This document shows positions 17,186 through 26,830 of a stretch of 54,382 nucleotides of DNA, in pieces. Source of the stretch: Candidatus Poseidoniaceae archaeon (GTDB lineage Archaea > Thermoplasmatota > Poseidoniia > Poseidoniales > Poseidoniaceae); assembly GCA_949372655.1 (NCBI GenBank), contig CASIAI010000007.1, positions 1 through 54,382 on the forward strand, written 5' to 3'. The notes below the pieces were generated by a model, which saw nothing but the letters and a program-made list of their open reading frames with translations, searched no databases and was not told the DNA's origin. The first letter of the stretch is position 1. Every line of letters starts with the position of its first letter. A program made the translations under genes and the position numbers.

Positions 17186-18604
17186 ATGCAAGAGAGGCGG
17201 ATTTGGTTTTCAATTCTCGCAATAGGCATATTATTTCAAATTCTCGCTGCTATTTTCATGCCTCTTGGGCTTGATGCCCATGTTCATGCCACCTATGTCA
17301 GTGACGGGATTGCTGATGGAGAGCCGACCTTAGATTGGGGCCATCTTAGGATTGAGGGTTCAAATCAATCGGTTTCTGAGGAAACCCCCGCTGATGATAA
17401 GTGGTTTGTATGGCATAGTATAATTGAAGTATGGTTTCAGATATTTGAGATCTCTTTGTTGAGCCTCCATATTCTTGGACTAGTTCTATCATTCTCAGCA
17501 TTGGGTATAGTTTATGTTTGCACTAAATCCCTGTGGGGGAATAAAAATGCACTCGCTTTAACTGCGGTATTATCTATTTATCCTCCTTTAGTTCGCTCTA
17601 CTGGTCGACTTTATCAGGAAAGTATAGTACTTATGTGTGCAACTATAATATTATTTTCTATTATCAAAATCTTACGTAAAGAAAATCATAAAGTATGGCA
17701 TCTTATTTGTTTAATATTCTTAGCAGTTATACTTTCAATAAAAGGGATACCTGCAAAATATGCACTTTACTTATACCTACCAATTCTATCTTTGGAATTA
17801 TATCGTCCAAACTATAAGCCAGTAAATAAAACACTATTGATATCGATAACCACTGTGATTACTTTCCTCCTTGTTTGGACGAGGTTGAAAGAAATACCAT
17901 CAGATATCATAATAATTTTACCAATAACAATGATCGTTGCGGGCATTATATATCTCTACGTCGGAATGCTATTATTTGCCTCAACATCCAAGAACACTAA
18001 TTATGAATCGGATTACTTATCTCTTCTATCTCAACTTATTTTTGCAGGTCTTTGTGGATATATAACGATGCTATTCTTAGTTGAGATGAATACCCTTGAT
18101 GCTTCAAGAGAAGTCGTTCAAGACCGCTTTCGCTATATTTACCGATATGTGACTGTACTTGCAGTCCCCCTATGGTGGGCTCAGATGGCTAAGCAAGATG
18201 GAACTGCCCTTGAGTTGAAAGAAAATAAAAATAGAAGCGTTATGTCAATTATGATAGCCCTAATGATAATCATCAATTCCTATATTCTAACCTTGGACCG
18301 AGGTATTGAAGAATTAGGGGTAGAACTTTATGATGAAATTGAAGATGGTGAAAATATACTCTATATTGCTGACCCGCCACTTGCAATGCATAGATTGTAT
18401 ACCCTTCAGTTGACTACTGACCCTGGACATGATAGAAACATTACAGCATATTGGGCTGATGAAAATATTAATTGGAGTTCTATATTGATGGATAATCAGA
18501 TATCATGGGTAATTCTAACCGATGATACGGAGAATTATCTAGATGATAGGTGGATTATTTTTGAAACTCAAACCTCTCATGAAGTATACTACTTAGCAGA
18601 ATAA
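17186..18604 (+). CDS. Membrane protein resembling GT-C (GT39/PMT-like) glycosyltransferases
   Basis: A 472-residue polytopic protein with about nine or ten helices. The first helix is followed by a loop with acidic and His residues (LGLDAHVHATYVSDG), and a large exposed loop precedes helix 2. An Arg/Glu-bearing loop (RSTGRLYQES) precedes helix 4. This arrangement, with Asp after helix 1 and a soluble C-terminal tail of about 110 residues, is that of GT-C enzymes using polyprenyl-phosphate sugars. Assignment rests on topology, not a confirmed motif. It precedes the CoA-transferase gene by 16 bases. Sugar and acceptor are unknown. Confidence 0.5.
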   Translation: MQERRIWFSILAIGILFQILAAIFMPLGLDAHVHATYVSDGIADGEPTLDWGHLRIEGSNQSVSEETPADDKWFVWHSIIEVWFQIFEISLLSLHILGLVLSFSALGIVYVCTKSLWGNKNALALTAVLSIYPPLVRSTGRLYQESIVLMCATIILFSIIKILRKENHKVWHLICLIFLAVILSIKGIPAKYALYLYLPILSLELYRPNYKPVNKTLLISITTVITFLLVWTRLKEIPSDIIIILPITMIVAGIIYLYVGMLLFASTSKNTNYESDYLSLLSQLIFAGLCGYITMLFLVEMNTLDASREVVQDRFRYIYRYVTVLAVPLWWAQMAKQDGTALELKENKNRSVMSIMIALMIIINSYILTLDRGIEELGVELYDEIEDGENILYIADPPLAMHRLYTLQLTTDPGHDRNITAYWADENINWSSILMDNQISWVILTDDTENYLDDRWIIFETQTSHEVYYLAE

Positions 18605-18620
18605 TGGATTAATTCAACAC

Positions 18621-19673
18621 ATGGAACCTCTTGCCCTAGATATGAGCGGAATACTAGACGGCGTGAAAATTGTTGACTTGTCAAGAGTTTTAGCTGGCCC
18701 TTTTGCAACCCAAATGCTATCAGATTTAGGAGCTGAAGTAATCAAAGTCGAGGCCCCATGGGGAGATGATACAAGAAAGTGGGGGCCGCCATTTGCCAAG
18801 GGTTTTGATGGTGAACAAGTAGCAGCCTACTTTTTATCTTGTAATCGCGGTAAAGAAATAATTAATTTGAATCTCAAAGAACAAAGAGACAAGGTACTCG
18901 AAATGATTCAAGATGCTGATGTCCTTGTAGAGAATTTCCGCCCCGGTACTTTAGAAAGATTACTCGGTCAAATTCCAAAAGATATCATCATATGCTCAAT
19001 ATCTGCATATGGCTCAACAGGCCCTAGAAAAGATGAACCCGGTTATGATATAGCGCTTCAAGCACGTTCTGGAATAATGAGTATAACTGGAGACTTGGAT
19101 GGGCAGCCAGCCAAAGTTGGAGTTGCTTGGATTGATGTCATAACTGGACTAAATGCTTCGAATGCAATCTTAGCAGCCCTATTTCACAAGATGAAGACTG
19201 GAGAATCGAAACGAATTGATATTTCTCTTTGGGATTGCGCTATCGCTGCTTTAGTAAATCAAGCGCACAATGTGTTAGCAAGCGGGAAAGACCCTACTCG
19301 AATGGGTTCAGCACATCCTAACTTAGTACCTTACAGGGCTTTTCAAGTTAAAGATGGATGGTTCGTAATCGGTGTTGGCTCTGATGGACAATGGGATAAT
19401 CTAGTTCAATTCTTAGATATTAATTCCAAGCCTGAATGGGGTGGAAATTCTGGGAGGGTGGCTGACAGGGACGCTGTTGAATCTTGTATAGGGGGAATTA
19501 TCCAAAATAAAACTAGAAAGGAATTAGAAGGTTTGCTTCAAGGAATTCCATGCTCCCCGGTAAATACTATCAGTGAAGCATTAAATGACCCACAATCAAT
19601 AGCCAGAGGCTTAGTATCTAATTACAAAGGAGTTGAGGTATTATCAAGTCCTTTGAGGTTTCATCAAAATTAA
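18621..19673 (+). CDS. Family III CoA-transferase (CaiB/BaiF type)
   Basis: A transferase that moves CoA between carboxylic acids by way of an aspartyl-CoA thioester. Visible signatures are KIVDLSRVLAGPFATQML, LGAEVIKVEAPWGDDTR, DVLVENFRPGT and PGYDIALQARSGIMSITGD, in which the Asp of GYD is the expected catalytic residue. At 350 residues it is somewhat short for the family (about 390-400) because the C-terminal part is trimmed; the final small Rossmann piece is still present (GIPCSPVNTISEALNDPQ). The substrate cannot be told from sequence. ATG 18642 (MSGILDGVK) is an alternative start. It converges on fen with a 4-base overlap. Confidence 0.88.
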   Translation: MEPLALDMSGILDGVKIVDLSRVLAGPFATQMLSDLGAEVIKVEAPWGDDTRKWGPPFAKGFDGEQVAAYFLSCNRGKEIINLNLKEQRDKVLEMIQDADVLVENFRPGTLERLLGQIPKDIIICSISAYGSTGPRKDEPGYDIALQARSGIMSITGDLDGQPAKVGVAWIDVITGLNASNAILAALFHKMKTGESKRIDISLWDCAIAALVNQAHNVLASGKDPTRMGSAHPNLVPYRAFQVKDGWFVIGVGSDGQWDNLVQFLDINSKPEWGGNSGRVADRDAVESCIGGIIQNKTRKELEGLLQGIPCSPVNTISEALNDPQSIARGLVSNYKGVEVLSSPLRFHQN

Positions 19674-20698
19674 AAGGAAAATAATGAGGTTTGGCCGCCT
19701 TCACGAATAAGCCCTGCATCTCTTAATTTATCTAAGGCATTATCCATTCTGCGTTGGCTAAACTGTCGTTCAACTTGAAGGAACTGCTTCAAACCTACAA
19801 GATCTATATCTCCGAGTTCAAGGCTCTTAGCATCTACTTGATTTGAAGGATGATTATGGAAGATTTCTCTAATCTCGTCTAACCTTTGTGGTATTTCTTT
19901 ATCTTTGACTGCACAAATCTCTTCGATCGTTCCGTGGAGTTTGATCAGTTTCAAACCTGTTTTTGGGCCAATTCCTCTAATACCAGGGTGGAAATCTGTT
20001 CCAATCATTATTGCTAAATCAATCAATTGTGATTTGGTTAATTCATGCTCAACCAATAATTCTTCTAGGTTTATCTTTTGTGCATGGACTAATCTCCCAT
20101 GCTGCTTAGTTCCATCTGTCATCATATTTCGAATCAAAATTGGAGTTCCATACAGAAGAGCATCCCAGTCTTGGGTTGCAACAGCATCTAGTTGACCCAT
20201 TGCTGCCATTACTGCTGCTTGACCCTCTCCTTCTGCCTTAGCATCCACCCAAGGCACTCCAAGTAAGTCCAGTAGTTGCTTTGTCTCTAGGACCATTTCT
20301 GGAGAGTAATGCATTATCCTTTGACCCATTTTCTGTGCTAAAGCAAAGTCACCTGCAACTAAAGCCTCTTCATGAATTTTTTTCGCTTCATCTCTTCTTG
20401 CCCTACGTATGGCTAATTCATCCGCTTTCAAATCGGGGGACTTTCCGTCAAAGATGAATACAGGTTTGATACCTTTAGACAACAACATGGTCGTTCTGTT
20501 AAGAAATCCCATTAAATGAGATACAATTTTACCGTTCTCGGCTTTTAGTGGACCTCCATCGCCTTGTGGAGACCTATCTCGAATAGTAGTCAAAAACTGA
20601 AAGGCTGTAAGAAAAGCATCGACACCCACCGTTTTACCGGAAAGTGACTCCAATTCGATGTTCTGTGGCGATGCTAAGTCGCGCAGATTACAGCCCAT
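19670..20698 (-). CDS. fen: Flap endonuclease 1
   Basis: A structure-specific 5' flap nuclease for Okazaki fragment processing and base-excision repair. The N-terminal nuclease region has VGVDAF and FIFDGKSP. The central acidic cluster is EGEGQAAVMAA with ATQDWDALLYG, and the third site is IGTDFHPGIRGIGPKTG, which is also the helix-hairpin-helix for the duplex. These supply the two-metal active-site acids. The extreme C-terminus, QTSLFSF, is a PCNA-interacting (PIP) box. Size (342 residues) is normal. The gene is monocistronic and divergent from the tRNA methyltransferase gene with 86 bases between them. Confidence 0.95.
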   Translation of the reverse strand: MGCNLRDLASPQNIELESLSGKTVGVDAFLTAFQFLTTIRDRSPQGDGGPLKAENGKIVSHLMGFLNRTTMLLSKGIKPVFIFDGKSPDLKADELAIRRARRDEAKKIHEEALVAGDFALAQKMGQRIMHYSPEMVLETKQLLDLLGVPWVDAKAEGEGQAAVMAAMGQLDAVATQDWDALLYGTPILIRNMMTDGTKQHGRLVHAQKINLEELLVEHELTKSQLIDLAIMIGTDFHPGIRGIGPKTGLKLIKLHGTIEEICAVKDKEIPQRLDEIREIFHNHPSNQVDAKSLELGDIDLVGLKQFLQVERQFSQRRMDNALDKLRDAGLIREGGQTSLFSF

Positions 20699-20784
20699 GA
20701 ATAGTACTAAAGGTGACAGTATGTGTATATTCGCATTGACAAAATTGCCGAATTTGTCAAGAAGGGGGAAGTTGAGCCATCGAT

Positions 20785-21948
20785 ATGGCGGGTAATATTG
20801 CGTGTTTACGCGGTTGGCACCCCGCTCTTGCTAAAGCAGAGTTATCGGCTCTATTTCCTGAGAATGAAATAAAGCCTCTAGAATCTCACAGAATGGTCGA
20901 AGTATCTGGGGATTTGAATTTATTAGAGGCTACTAAAGTCATCCAGTATAGTAGCGGAGTCCGAGCTATATTATCTGATTCGATTATCATGAATTGGGAT
21001 GGAGAAGGTTCGATGGAAAGATTCCTTCACCAAGTATCTGTAATGATAGAAGACTCTCCCAAAACTGGTTCTTTTAGCGTATCCCATTGGCATCAAGAAG
21101 GTAAAATCAAAGGCCTGAGTGGGAGTAAAATTGCTGGAATGATAGGAGGATTGGCTGGCCGAAATGGATTTACGATCGATTTAGATAATCCTGAGCACAA
21201 ACTTGGGTTAGTGATAGATGGTGCTTCCAATATGGTTGCTTGTGGTTGGCTAATCGATTATATCTCAACAGAAGGAAACTCCAATACTAGAAGAGCGACT
21301 GAACGTCCTTTTTTCAAACCAATCAGCCTTGACCCTAAACTTGCAAGATTGGCTGTTAATTTAGCTGGTGGACCCTTAGATGATAATGCAGTACTGGATC
21401 CTATGACTGGAACTGGTGGGTTTGTTATTGAAGCTGTAATGGTCGGAAGAAAGGCCATTGCATTAGATTTAGAACAAGAAATGGTAGATGGTGCCATGAA
21501 GAATGTTCTTTGGGCCCTAAGTAGCGAAGAAGTTACTGACCCGAGTAGGATTCAAATTATCAAAGGTGATGCTACAGATCTTAGAAACTCGGTTCCTTCA
21601 AATTGGCATCAAAAAATTTCGGGAATGGTTCTAGACCCTCCTTATGGAAGAAACTCACATGGTTCTTTATCTCACTTTAAATTGATCGAAAATACTTTGC
21701 ATAGTTTTCGTGATGTGGCAAATGATGATGCTACAATCGTACTTATTTTACCGATCCACCCACTACAAGAAAAGAAATTAGAACTTGATGAAGACAGTGA
21801 GGAAATCAAATTATTACACGGTGAATGGACTAGTTTTAAGCAGATGTTGAAAAATGATAAATGGACTATAAAAGGAATTTGGGTTGAGCATGTTCACTCA
21901 AGTCTTGGGAGACTTATTCTCCACGCATCAAGCGTTCCTCAAGATTGA
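20785..21948 (+). CDS. tRNA (guanine-N2)-methyltransferase, TrmG10/Trm11-like
   Basis: An archaeal enzyme that methylates the exocyclic amine of guanosine 10 in tRNA. The N-terminal 170 residues form the THUMP/ferredoxin-like RNA-binding part (starting IACLRGWHPALAKAEL). The Rossmann methyltransferase domain has the SAM motif DPMTGTGGFVIEA and the catalytic motif DPPYGRNSHG. The order and DPPYGR agree with TrmG10; the N2-guanine specificity is known for the family, not proven here. Its 3' end overlaps the convergent YkgJ-like gene by 35 bases. The start at ATG 20785 gives the expected N-terminus. Confidence 0.88.
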   Translation: MAGNIACLRGWHPALAKAELSALFPENEIKPLESHRMVEVSGDLNLLEATKVIQYSSGVRAILSDSIIMNWDGEGSMERFLHQVSVMIEDSPKTGSFSVSHWHQEGKIKGLSGSKIAGMIGGLAGRNGFTIDLDNPEHKLGLVIDGASNMVACGWLIDYISTEGNSNTRRATERPFFKPISLDPKLARLAVNLAGGPLDDNAVLDPMTGTGGFVIEAVMVGRKAIALDLEQEMVDGAMKNVLWALSSEEVTDPSRIQIIKGDATDLRNSVPSNWHQKISGMVLDPPYGRNSHGSLSHFKLIENTLHSFRDVANDDATIVLILPIHPLQEKKLELDEDSEEIKLLHGEWTSFKQMLKNDKWTIKGIWVEHVHSSLGRLILHASSVPQD

Positions 21949-22318
21949 GAAGAGTCATTGCGTCTTCTTCGGTTGGTTGTGGAAATTTTTCTTTGTGTGG
22001 GCAACCAACATCGAGTATCACCTGGTCTTTTTTATCCAAGACATATGGATAAGTTGAACATCCTTTGGGTCGTATGTCATAAACGGAACAAATGCCCTCA
22101 GCATTTTGATCTGAAGAGTCGGTAAGCAAGAATACACAGGCCTTTGTTTTTTCATTATTAAGTAGAGTCAATATTCCATTATTAGACCAAGTAAATTGCT
22201 CTAATTTCATACCAGTTCTTCTTGTAAGACGCGAAGCTTCTGATTTGGTAATAGGCATTGTAGTTTCTCTACAACAGGCAGAACAACTCTGTGGAATACA
22301 TGGCAGAGAGCGACCCAT
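21914..22318 (-). CDS. YkgJ-type Cys-cluster protein (putative zinc or iron chelating)
   Basis: A 134-residue protein with the complete YkgJ/CxxCxxCC-family pattern: CSACC near the N-terminus, a central Cys (KACVFL), then GICSVYDIRPKGCSTYPY and a late Cys in VGCPHKE. These cysteines are expected to bind zinc or an Fe-S cluster. In bacteria some members are linked to flagellin or oxidase-associated modification, but the general function is unsettled. It is the last gene before tRNA-Arg on the left side. The 35-base 3' overlap with the TrmG10 gene is unusually long for this window. Confidence 0.85.
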   Translation of the reverse strand: MGRSLPCIPQSCSACCRETTMPITKSEASRLTRRTGMKLEQFTWSNNGILTLLNNEKTKACVFLLTDSSDQNAEGICSVYDIRPKGCSTYPYVLDKKDQVILDVGCPHKEKFPQPTEEDAMTLLNLEERLMRGE

Positions 22319-22429
22319 GAACCCCCTAGGAGGTATTACTTATTCAATAAAAGGGTATAATTCAAATCAATCCTTCGATTTCTAAATCTTCCAACTTCTT
22401 CAAGAAGGGTAGGCCTGTGGCAACACCAC

Positions 22430-22506
22430 GGGCGATTAGGGTAGTCTGGATATCCTTCCGGCCTTCGGAGCCGGAGACGTGGGTTCGAATCCTGCATCGC
22501 CCGCCA
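22430..22506 (+). tRNA. tRNA-Arg (anticodon UCG)
   Basis: A 77-base gene with CCA encoded. The acceptor stem is GGGCGAT (22430-22436) paired with ATCGCCC (22496-22502), discriminator G and CCA 22504-22506. The anticodon stem CCGGC/GCCGG encloses the loop CTTCGGA, giving anticodon TCG. The T arm is GTGGG-TTCGAAT-CCTGC. The D arm begins GGGTAG. No intron is seen. An AT-rich box upstream (around 22348-22365) could hold the TATA element. Confidence 0.95.
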
Positions 22507-22567
22507 TAATTTAGGGGATTTCTCTGTTTGAAGATTGGGTTTCTTGGCCTAATAATATATTTTCAAA

Positions 22568-23038
22568 TCAAGAAAAGATATTTGAGATCTCAGCAGGAGA
22601 GATTACCCCTGTTCCTCTTCTCTGGATAATTTTGGTTGATGGATTGACAATAAACCAGTGAATCTCCTCCTCACTAGGTATTGCTAGGTTTAGCTTAAAT
22701 TCCTCTTTATCTGTATATACTGTAATAGTGCGCTGACGTATTGAGAAATCTGTTATTCCAGCTCGCATTATTGCGTTTAAACGCATTCTTCTAAGTAGCG
22801 ATAATTCGGATACAACAGGTACTTCTATGATATAATGAGTGTTCTCAATATTATATTTTTCAAGATTGCTAATCGCTTCATCTACGAGGTTTTGATGCCA
22901 TCGTTGAAATGCTACAATAACAAAGAGTTCTACACCCAAAAAGTCATCTGGAATTGCCTTTTTTTCTTTGTTGAGGTTCTTACCAAAGATAGTGGGGAAT
23001 AGTTCATCCATAGTAAACCCCAATTCCACTTTATACAT
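22568..23038 (-). CDS. Hypothetical protein, coupled to ribD
   Basis: A 156-residue protein. Its ATG overlaps the ribD stop as TAATG, which decides the start over an in-frame ATG at 23053 and suggests translational coupling. The sequence looks like a thioredoxin-fold alpha/beta domain: a strand (LGVELFVIVAFQRW), a helix (LVDEAISNLEKYN), a second strand (HYIIEVPVV), and a terminal strand pair (IHWFIVNPSTKIIQRRGTG). However, it has no CxxC redox motif and Trp-His stand where cysteines would be. Fold assignment is tentative. A role with riboflavin synthesis is suggested only by coupling. Confidence 0.6.
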   Translation of the reverse strand: MYKVELGFTMDELFPTIFGKNLNKEKKAIPDDFLGVELFVIVAFQRWHQNLVDEAISNLEKYNIENTHYIIEVPVVSELSLLRRMRLNAIMRAGITDFSIRQRTITVYTDKEEFKLNLAIPSEEEIHWFIVNPSTKIIQRRGTGVISPAEISNIFS

Positions 23039-24054
23039 TATTGACGGTTCCAAATAGTAACCATTTCATCGCCCCAATGTTCAGACGAAACTTGTTTTAA
23101 ACCAGAGTTACTGAGATATTTAGAATCAATATTTGAAGGAACTGGTTGTTGATGGGTCTGTGAACTTTGGACAAGGTAAAATTCATCGACGAGCCCCTGT
23201 TCAAGGAAATGGCTAATCGTTGTAGGCCCACCCTCTACCATCAATCGCTGAATTTCTTTATCTCCAAGTAAATTCAATAGTGCAGGGAGTGAACGGAAGT
23301 CCTCATCCACAACTAATGTCTCCAATCCATCTGTTAGTAGATTGGAAGATTTAGGAGTTCGATGGTTTGGGTCAATAACAATTCGAAGTGGTTGCCTATT
23401 TGTTTCAACTCTTCTAATTGTCAGAAATGGATTATCTCTAATTACGGTATTTACTCCAACCAAAATAGCATCACATTCTCTTCTCAACTCATGGACCTTA
23501 TCTAAACAGCCTTCTGAGGTGAATCTACCTGCTTCTTCACTTCGGTCATCTACAGAACCATTAGAATCAACAGCCAGTTTGACACAAACCAGAGGGCGTC
23601 GATTTTCACACCAATGAAGGAAAGGACGCATTTGTGATGCGGCTTGTTCCTCTAATAAGCCATTACTGACAGTAATTCCTGCTTCTTTTAATGCCTGAAT
23701 TCCAGCACCCCTAACTGTAGGATTGGGGTCTTTATGAGCAATTATTACTTGTTTTATTCCTGCCCACATCAGTGCCTCAGTACATGGTGGTGTTCGGCCG
23801 AAATGGTTACATGGCTCTAAAGTCACATATGCTATTGCACCATTAGGGGAATGGCCATTGTTTTCAGCATCATGAATCGCCATTTGTTCAGCATGTAGTC
23901 CACCAAGATGGTCATGCCAACCTTCTGCGATAACTTTTCCATCTTTCACAAGTACGCAGCCCACCGGAGGATTTGGTGAAACTTTACCTCTTCCGCGATT
24001 AGCCACTTCAAGGGCTTTATTCATGAATTCAACTTGAGATTTTGACCAATCCAT
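23038..24054 (-). CDS. ribD: Bifunctional riboflavin deaminase/reductase RibD
   Basis: This bifunctional enzyme carries out the two middle steps of riboflavin synthesis. The N-terminal cytidine-deaminase-like zinc domain has GLHAEQMAI (ligand His and catalytic Glu) and VTLEPCNHFGRTPPC (the ligand cysteines). It converts the pyrimidine amine to a ketone. The C-terminal RibD_C/DHFR-like domain (about 160-335: CVKLAVDSNGSVDD, DAILVGVNTVIRDNP, LMVEGGPTTI) reduces the ribosyl group with NADPH. This fused form is the bacterial arrangement, since many archaea keep a separate reductase. Length (338) is slightly short. It is followed without gap by a hypothetical gene. Confidence 0.94.
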   Translation of the reverse strand: MDWSKSQVEFMNKALEVANRGRGKVSPNPPVGCVLVKDGKVIAEGWHDHLGGLHAEQMAIHDAENNGHSPNGAIAYVTLEPCNHFGRTPPCTEALMWAGIKQVIIAHKDPNPTVRGAGIQALKEAGITVSNGLLEEQAASQMRPFLHWCENRRPLVCVKLAVDSNGSVDDRSEEAGRFTSEGCLDKVHELRRECDAILVGVNTVIRDNPFLTIRRVETNRQPLRIVIDPNHRTPKSSNLLTDGLETLVVDEDFRSLPALLNLLGDKEIQRLMVEGGPTTISHFLEQGLVDEFYLVQSSQTHQQPVPSNIDSKYLSNSGLKQVSSEHWGDEMVTIWNRQ

Positions 24055-24155
24055 TGTGACCCTCCACTATAGGCCAGATGCCATCTATTGATGAGTTCTT
24101 GGTTTAATCCCTAAAATAGGGAAGAGTTCATGCGGGGGAGTAATTGTCGCTAAAC

Positions 24156-25226
24156 ATGGCATCTACAGATGACGGGACTTCTAAGGATTCAAAGTCGCCT
24201 TTAGAAATAAGTTTCCACCCTGATAAAGATAGTAAAAAACGAAAGGGTGTTCATCGACCGATGCCCACGAAAGTGTTTACTAAAATGGTTATCGAAGGAA
24301 ATAAACCATCAAAAGTGATATTATTGATCAATCCATATTCGGGGAAAAAAAAGGGTCTGAAAGTAGCAGAAGAAGCAAAACAACTACTTGAAAAATCTGA
24401 GATTATAGTAGAAATGCACGTTTCTCAATATTCGGGTCACCTAATCGAGATCGCTACATCTTTAGAACTCAAATCTGAAGAAGCAATCGCAGTAGTAGGT
24501 GGAGATGGAAGTCTTTCAGAGGCTATCACCGGATGGATGAAACAATCTAATGATAACTCGAACATTCGTTTCGGACTGATCCCAGCAGGAACTGGGAACT
24601 CACAGGCAAATGATTTGGCAATTAAGAGTACAGAAGATGCAGTTGCTCGAATTATTAATGGGAATAGTCAATCTATTGACATTGCTAAAGTAGAGTTAAC
24701 TGAAGGGCTACCGGGAAATACCAAAGGTGAGATTACTAGGTACAGTCATAACCTAGTAACTTGGGGTCTTGGTGTAGATTCGACAATTAAAGCAGAAAAA
24801 ATGCGATGGATGGGTAGCATTCGTTATGATGTCGGCATTCTGATGGCTATTATGGCCAATAACCGTAGACATGCAAGCCTATACTTGGATGGTCATAAAA
24901 TGGAAGATGATTATACATTGTTCTTAGTTCAAAATAGTCAGACTGGAGGAGCTCAGCTTCCTCTTGCCCCTGGTGCCTGTTTAGATGATGGATTAATGGA
25001 TATAGGAATATTGAAAAAGATGACACGAAGAGATATTTTGAAGGCTTTTGGAATGTTAAAGAAAGAAGGCCGACATGTATTTCACCCCAGAGTGGTTTAT
25101 CATCGATTTAAGCAATTAAAAATTGAAACTTCTGAGCCTACTGCAATAAACATTGATGGAGAGAATGTTGGCTCAACCCCGATCAATATGCAAGTTCTAC
25201 CTTCGGAACTAAAGATTTTCCATTGA
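24156..25226 (+). CDS. Diacylglycerol-kinase-like lipid kinase
   Basis: A DAGK/sphingosine-kinase catalytic-domain protein that would phosphorylate a lipid hydroxyl with ATP. The nucleotide site is VVGGDGSLSEAITGW, followed by LIPAGTGNSQANDLA; both are the diagnostic glycine-rich segments. The N-terminal strand is KVILLINPYSGKKKG. The C-terminal beta-domain ends in INIDGENVGSTPINMQVLP. The first 45 residues are Lys/Ser-rich and have no known counterpart. Start ATG 24156 is chosen over a TTG at 24144 because GGGGGAG lies about 15 bases upstream. The substrate could be a polyprenol, archaeal ether lipid or long-chain base. The neighbour on the right converges. Confidence 0.88.
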   Translation: MASTDDGTSKDSKSPLEISFHPDKDSKKRKGVHRPMPTKVFTKMVIEGNKPSKVILLINPYSGKKKGLKVAEEAKQLLEKSEIIVEMHVSQYSGHLIEIATSLELKSEEAIAVVGGDGSLSEAITGWMKQSNDNSNIRFGLIPAGTGNSQANDLAIKSTEDAVARIINGNSQSIDIAKVELTEGLPGNTKGEITRYSHNLVTWGLGVDSTIKAEKMRWMGSIRYDVGILMAIMANNRRHASLYLDGHKMEDDYTLFLVQNSQTGGAQLPLAPGACLDDGLMDIGILKKMTRRDILKAFGMLKKEGRHVFHPRVVYHRFKQLKIETSEPTAINIDGENVGSTPINMQVLPSELKIFH

Positions 25227-26756
25227 TCAAAGTGAAAAGTTTGAGAAATCTTCTTCATCACTAAAACCGCTATCCTTCGGCTCTTGTTCCGGCTCTGACT
25301 TTGGTTCAGCGACTGGACTCTTGACACTCTTTCGCTTCCTGACAGTTTTCTTCTTCTTAGCTGGAAGTGGTGAGTTAGAAGTTGGAGCGGCGCTGGAAAA
25401 ATGTTCTCTCTTCTGTGAAACAGGTTCACTACTTACAACATTAGTTGAACGTTGTTCTCTCCTAGGTTCACTCTTTGGAGGCTGCCATGCTGGTTTCTCT
25501 TCCTTTTCGTAAGAATAATCAGGAACTTGGTAATCTTTAGGTTCGTTTTCTTTCTCCATCTCCATGGATTCGGCTGTAACTACAACTGAGGAAGAACCGC
25601 CTCCAAAATCTGTAGTGGTGCCTTTGGAGGCTGATGACGAAAGGACACTATCAAGATCAAATCCAGAGATTTGACTTTCCTCCTTCTTAGAAGGTTTTGA
25701 CTTGACTTGTTCTTTTCTTTCCTCTTTGTCTTCTCGGTCGAATTGCTTCTTCCTTTCTTTAGGTGAAACCATTCCCATTGCTTTAGACCTACGTAGATCG
25801 GAAGCGACTTTCTTTATCTTATCCATTCCTTCCCTTCCGAGTAAAGTCTTCATGGTGGACTTAGCGCCTTGTAATACAAATAATTGTGATAAGATGAATA
25901 AGCCGAACCCTCCGCCAACTCCAACAATCAAGAAGAAAAGGATGAATCCTGCTCTACCAAAAAACGGTACATCGCCATAAGCCCATTCATCTTTAGAATC
26001 TCCATCATCACTGACAACTGCATCGGCAAGGGTTATTTTATCAACAAGAATATACAAACTCTGTCGATGATTATCGCCAACTTCAAGGTTACAACTAGAG
26101 TCAACACTATTGCTGTAAGAGGTATTACCTGGTTTGTAATACCCCAAGGCAGAACTGTTGTTTATCGGATTAATCAGATACCCTTCGATAGTTACTGGTT
26201 GATGCCAATCATCTAAGGAACGCATTCCATCATGTATATTCTCAGTGGTTGGTATCAAACCTAATATGTACCAGTAATCTTCACTATCACCGTCAATTTC
26301 ATCCAAATCGATAGTTCCTGCCCTTGTTTGCGGGTCTAATGGCCTGAACCAGTCTTCGAGGTCTACACGAGCACCGTCACCTTCCACGATTTTACTGGCT
26401 TCTACAAAAGACATAGATTGAATTGCTACCGAAGTAGTAACTGCTAATTCAAGGTCTTTAGCGCCATTTAATGGGTCATGAGATTCATAGAAATTACTAG
26501 CTGCTAGAAATCCTGTAAAAGATACTGGAGAAGAAGAACCGGTAGAGAGATAATTTGTATCTCCGACTTCACATCCTACTGGTAAAATGTTTTCATACTC
26601 AATCGAGGAAGCACCAAGATCAGAGTTGATAGAAGTTCCTTCTTGAGAAAAATCAACATCAATTCCATCAGACCCCCAAGGTGCGGTCTTAGGTCCTAGG
26701 CACCCAGACAAAGTCATCAGTGCAAGGAGATAAACCGCCAACACTCCTCTTCGCAT
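25227..26756 (-). CDS. Lipoprotein with one membrane helix and long charged cytoplasmic tail
   Basis: A 509-residue protein. A lipobox signal peptide (MRRGVLAVYLLALMTLSGCLG) is followed by an extracellular region of about 240 residues with no known family. A strong membrane helix (FILFFLIVGVGGGFGLFILS, about residues 270-297) follows, then about 210 residues of cytoplasmic tail. The tail is very rich in Lys, Glu, Ser and Pro, with a KKKKTVRKRK block, and is probably disordered. Possessing both a lipobox and a membrane helix is unusual. It lies beyond tRNA-Ser, downstream of the oxidase operon on the same strand. Function unknown. Confidence 0.65.
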   Translation of the reverse strand: MRRGVLAVYLLALMTLSGCLGPKTAPWGSDGIDVDFSQEGTSINSDLGASSIEYENILPVGCEVGDTNYLSTGSSSPVSFTGFLAASNFYESHDPLNGAKDLELAVTTSVAIQSMSFVEASKIVEGDGARVDLEDWFRPLDPQTRAGTIDLDEIDGDSEDYWYILGLIPTTENIHDGMRSLDDWHQPVTIEGYLINPINNSSALGYYKPGNTSYSNSVDSSCNLEVGDNHRQSLYILVDKITLADAVVSDDGDSKDEWAYGDVPFFGRAGFILFFLIVGVGGGFGLFILSQLFVLQGAKSTMKTLLGREGMDKIKKVASDLRRSKAMGMVSPKERKKQFDREDKEERKEQVKSKPSKKEESQISGFDLDSVLSSSASKGTTTDFGGGSSSVVVTAESMEMEKENEPKDYQVPDYSYEKEEKPAWQPPKSEPRREQRSTNVVSSEPVSQKREHFSSAAPTSNSPLPAKKKKTVRKRKSVKSPVAEPKSEPEQEPKDSGFSDEEDFSNFSL

Positions 26757-26830
26757 AGTAAAGCAAGAGAGGCTTTAGTTTGATAACCCTTCTATCAAAA
26801 CTACTTATCAAATAGGCAAATAAATGATTA

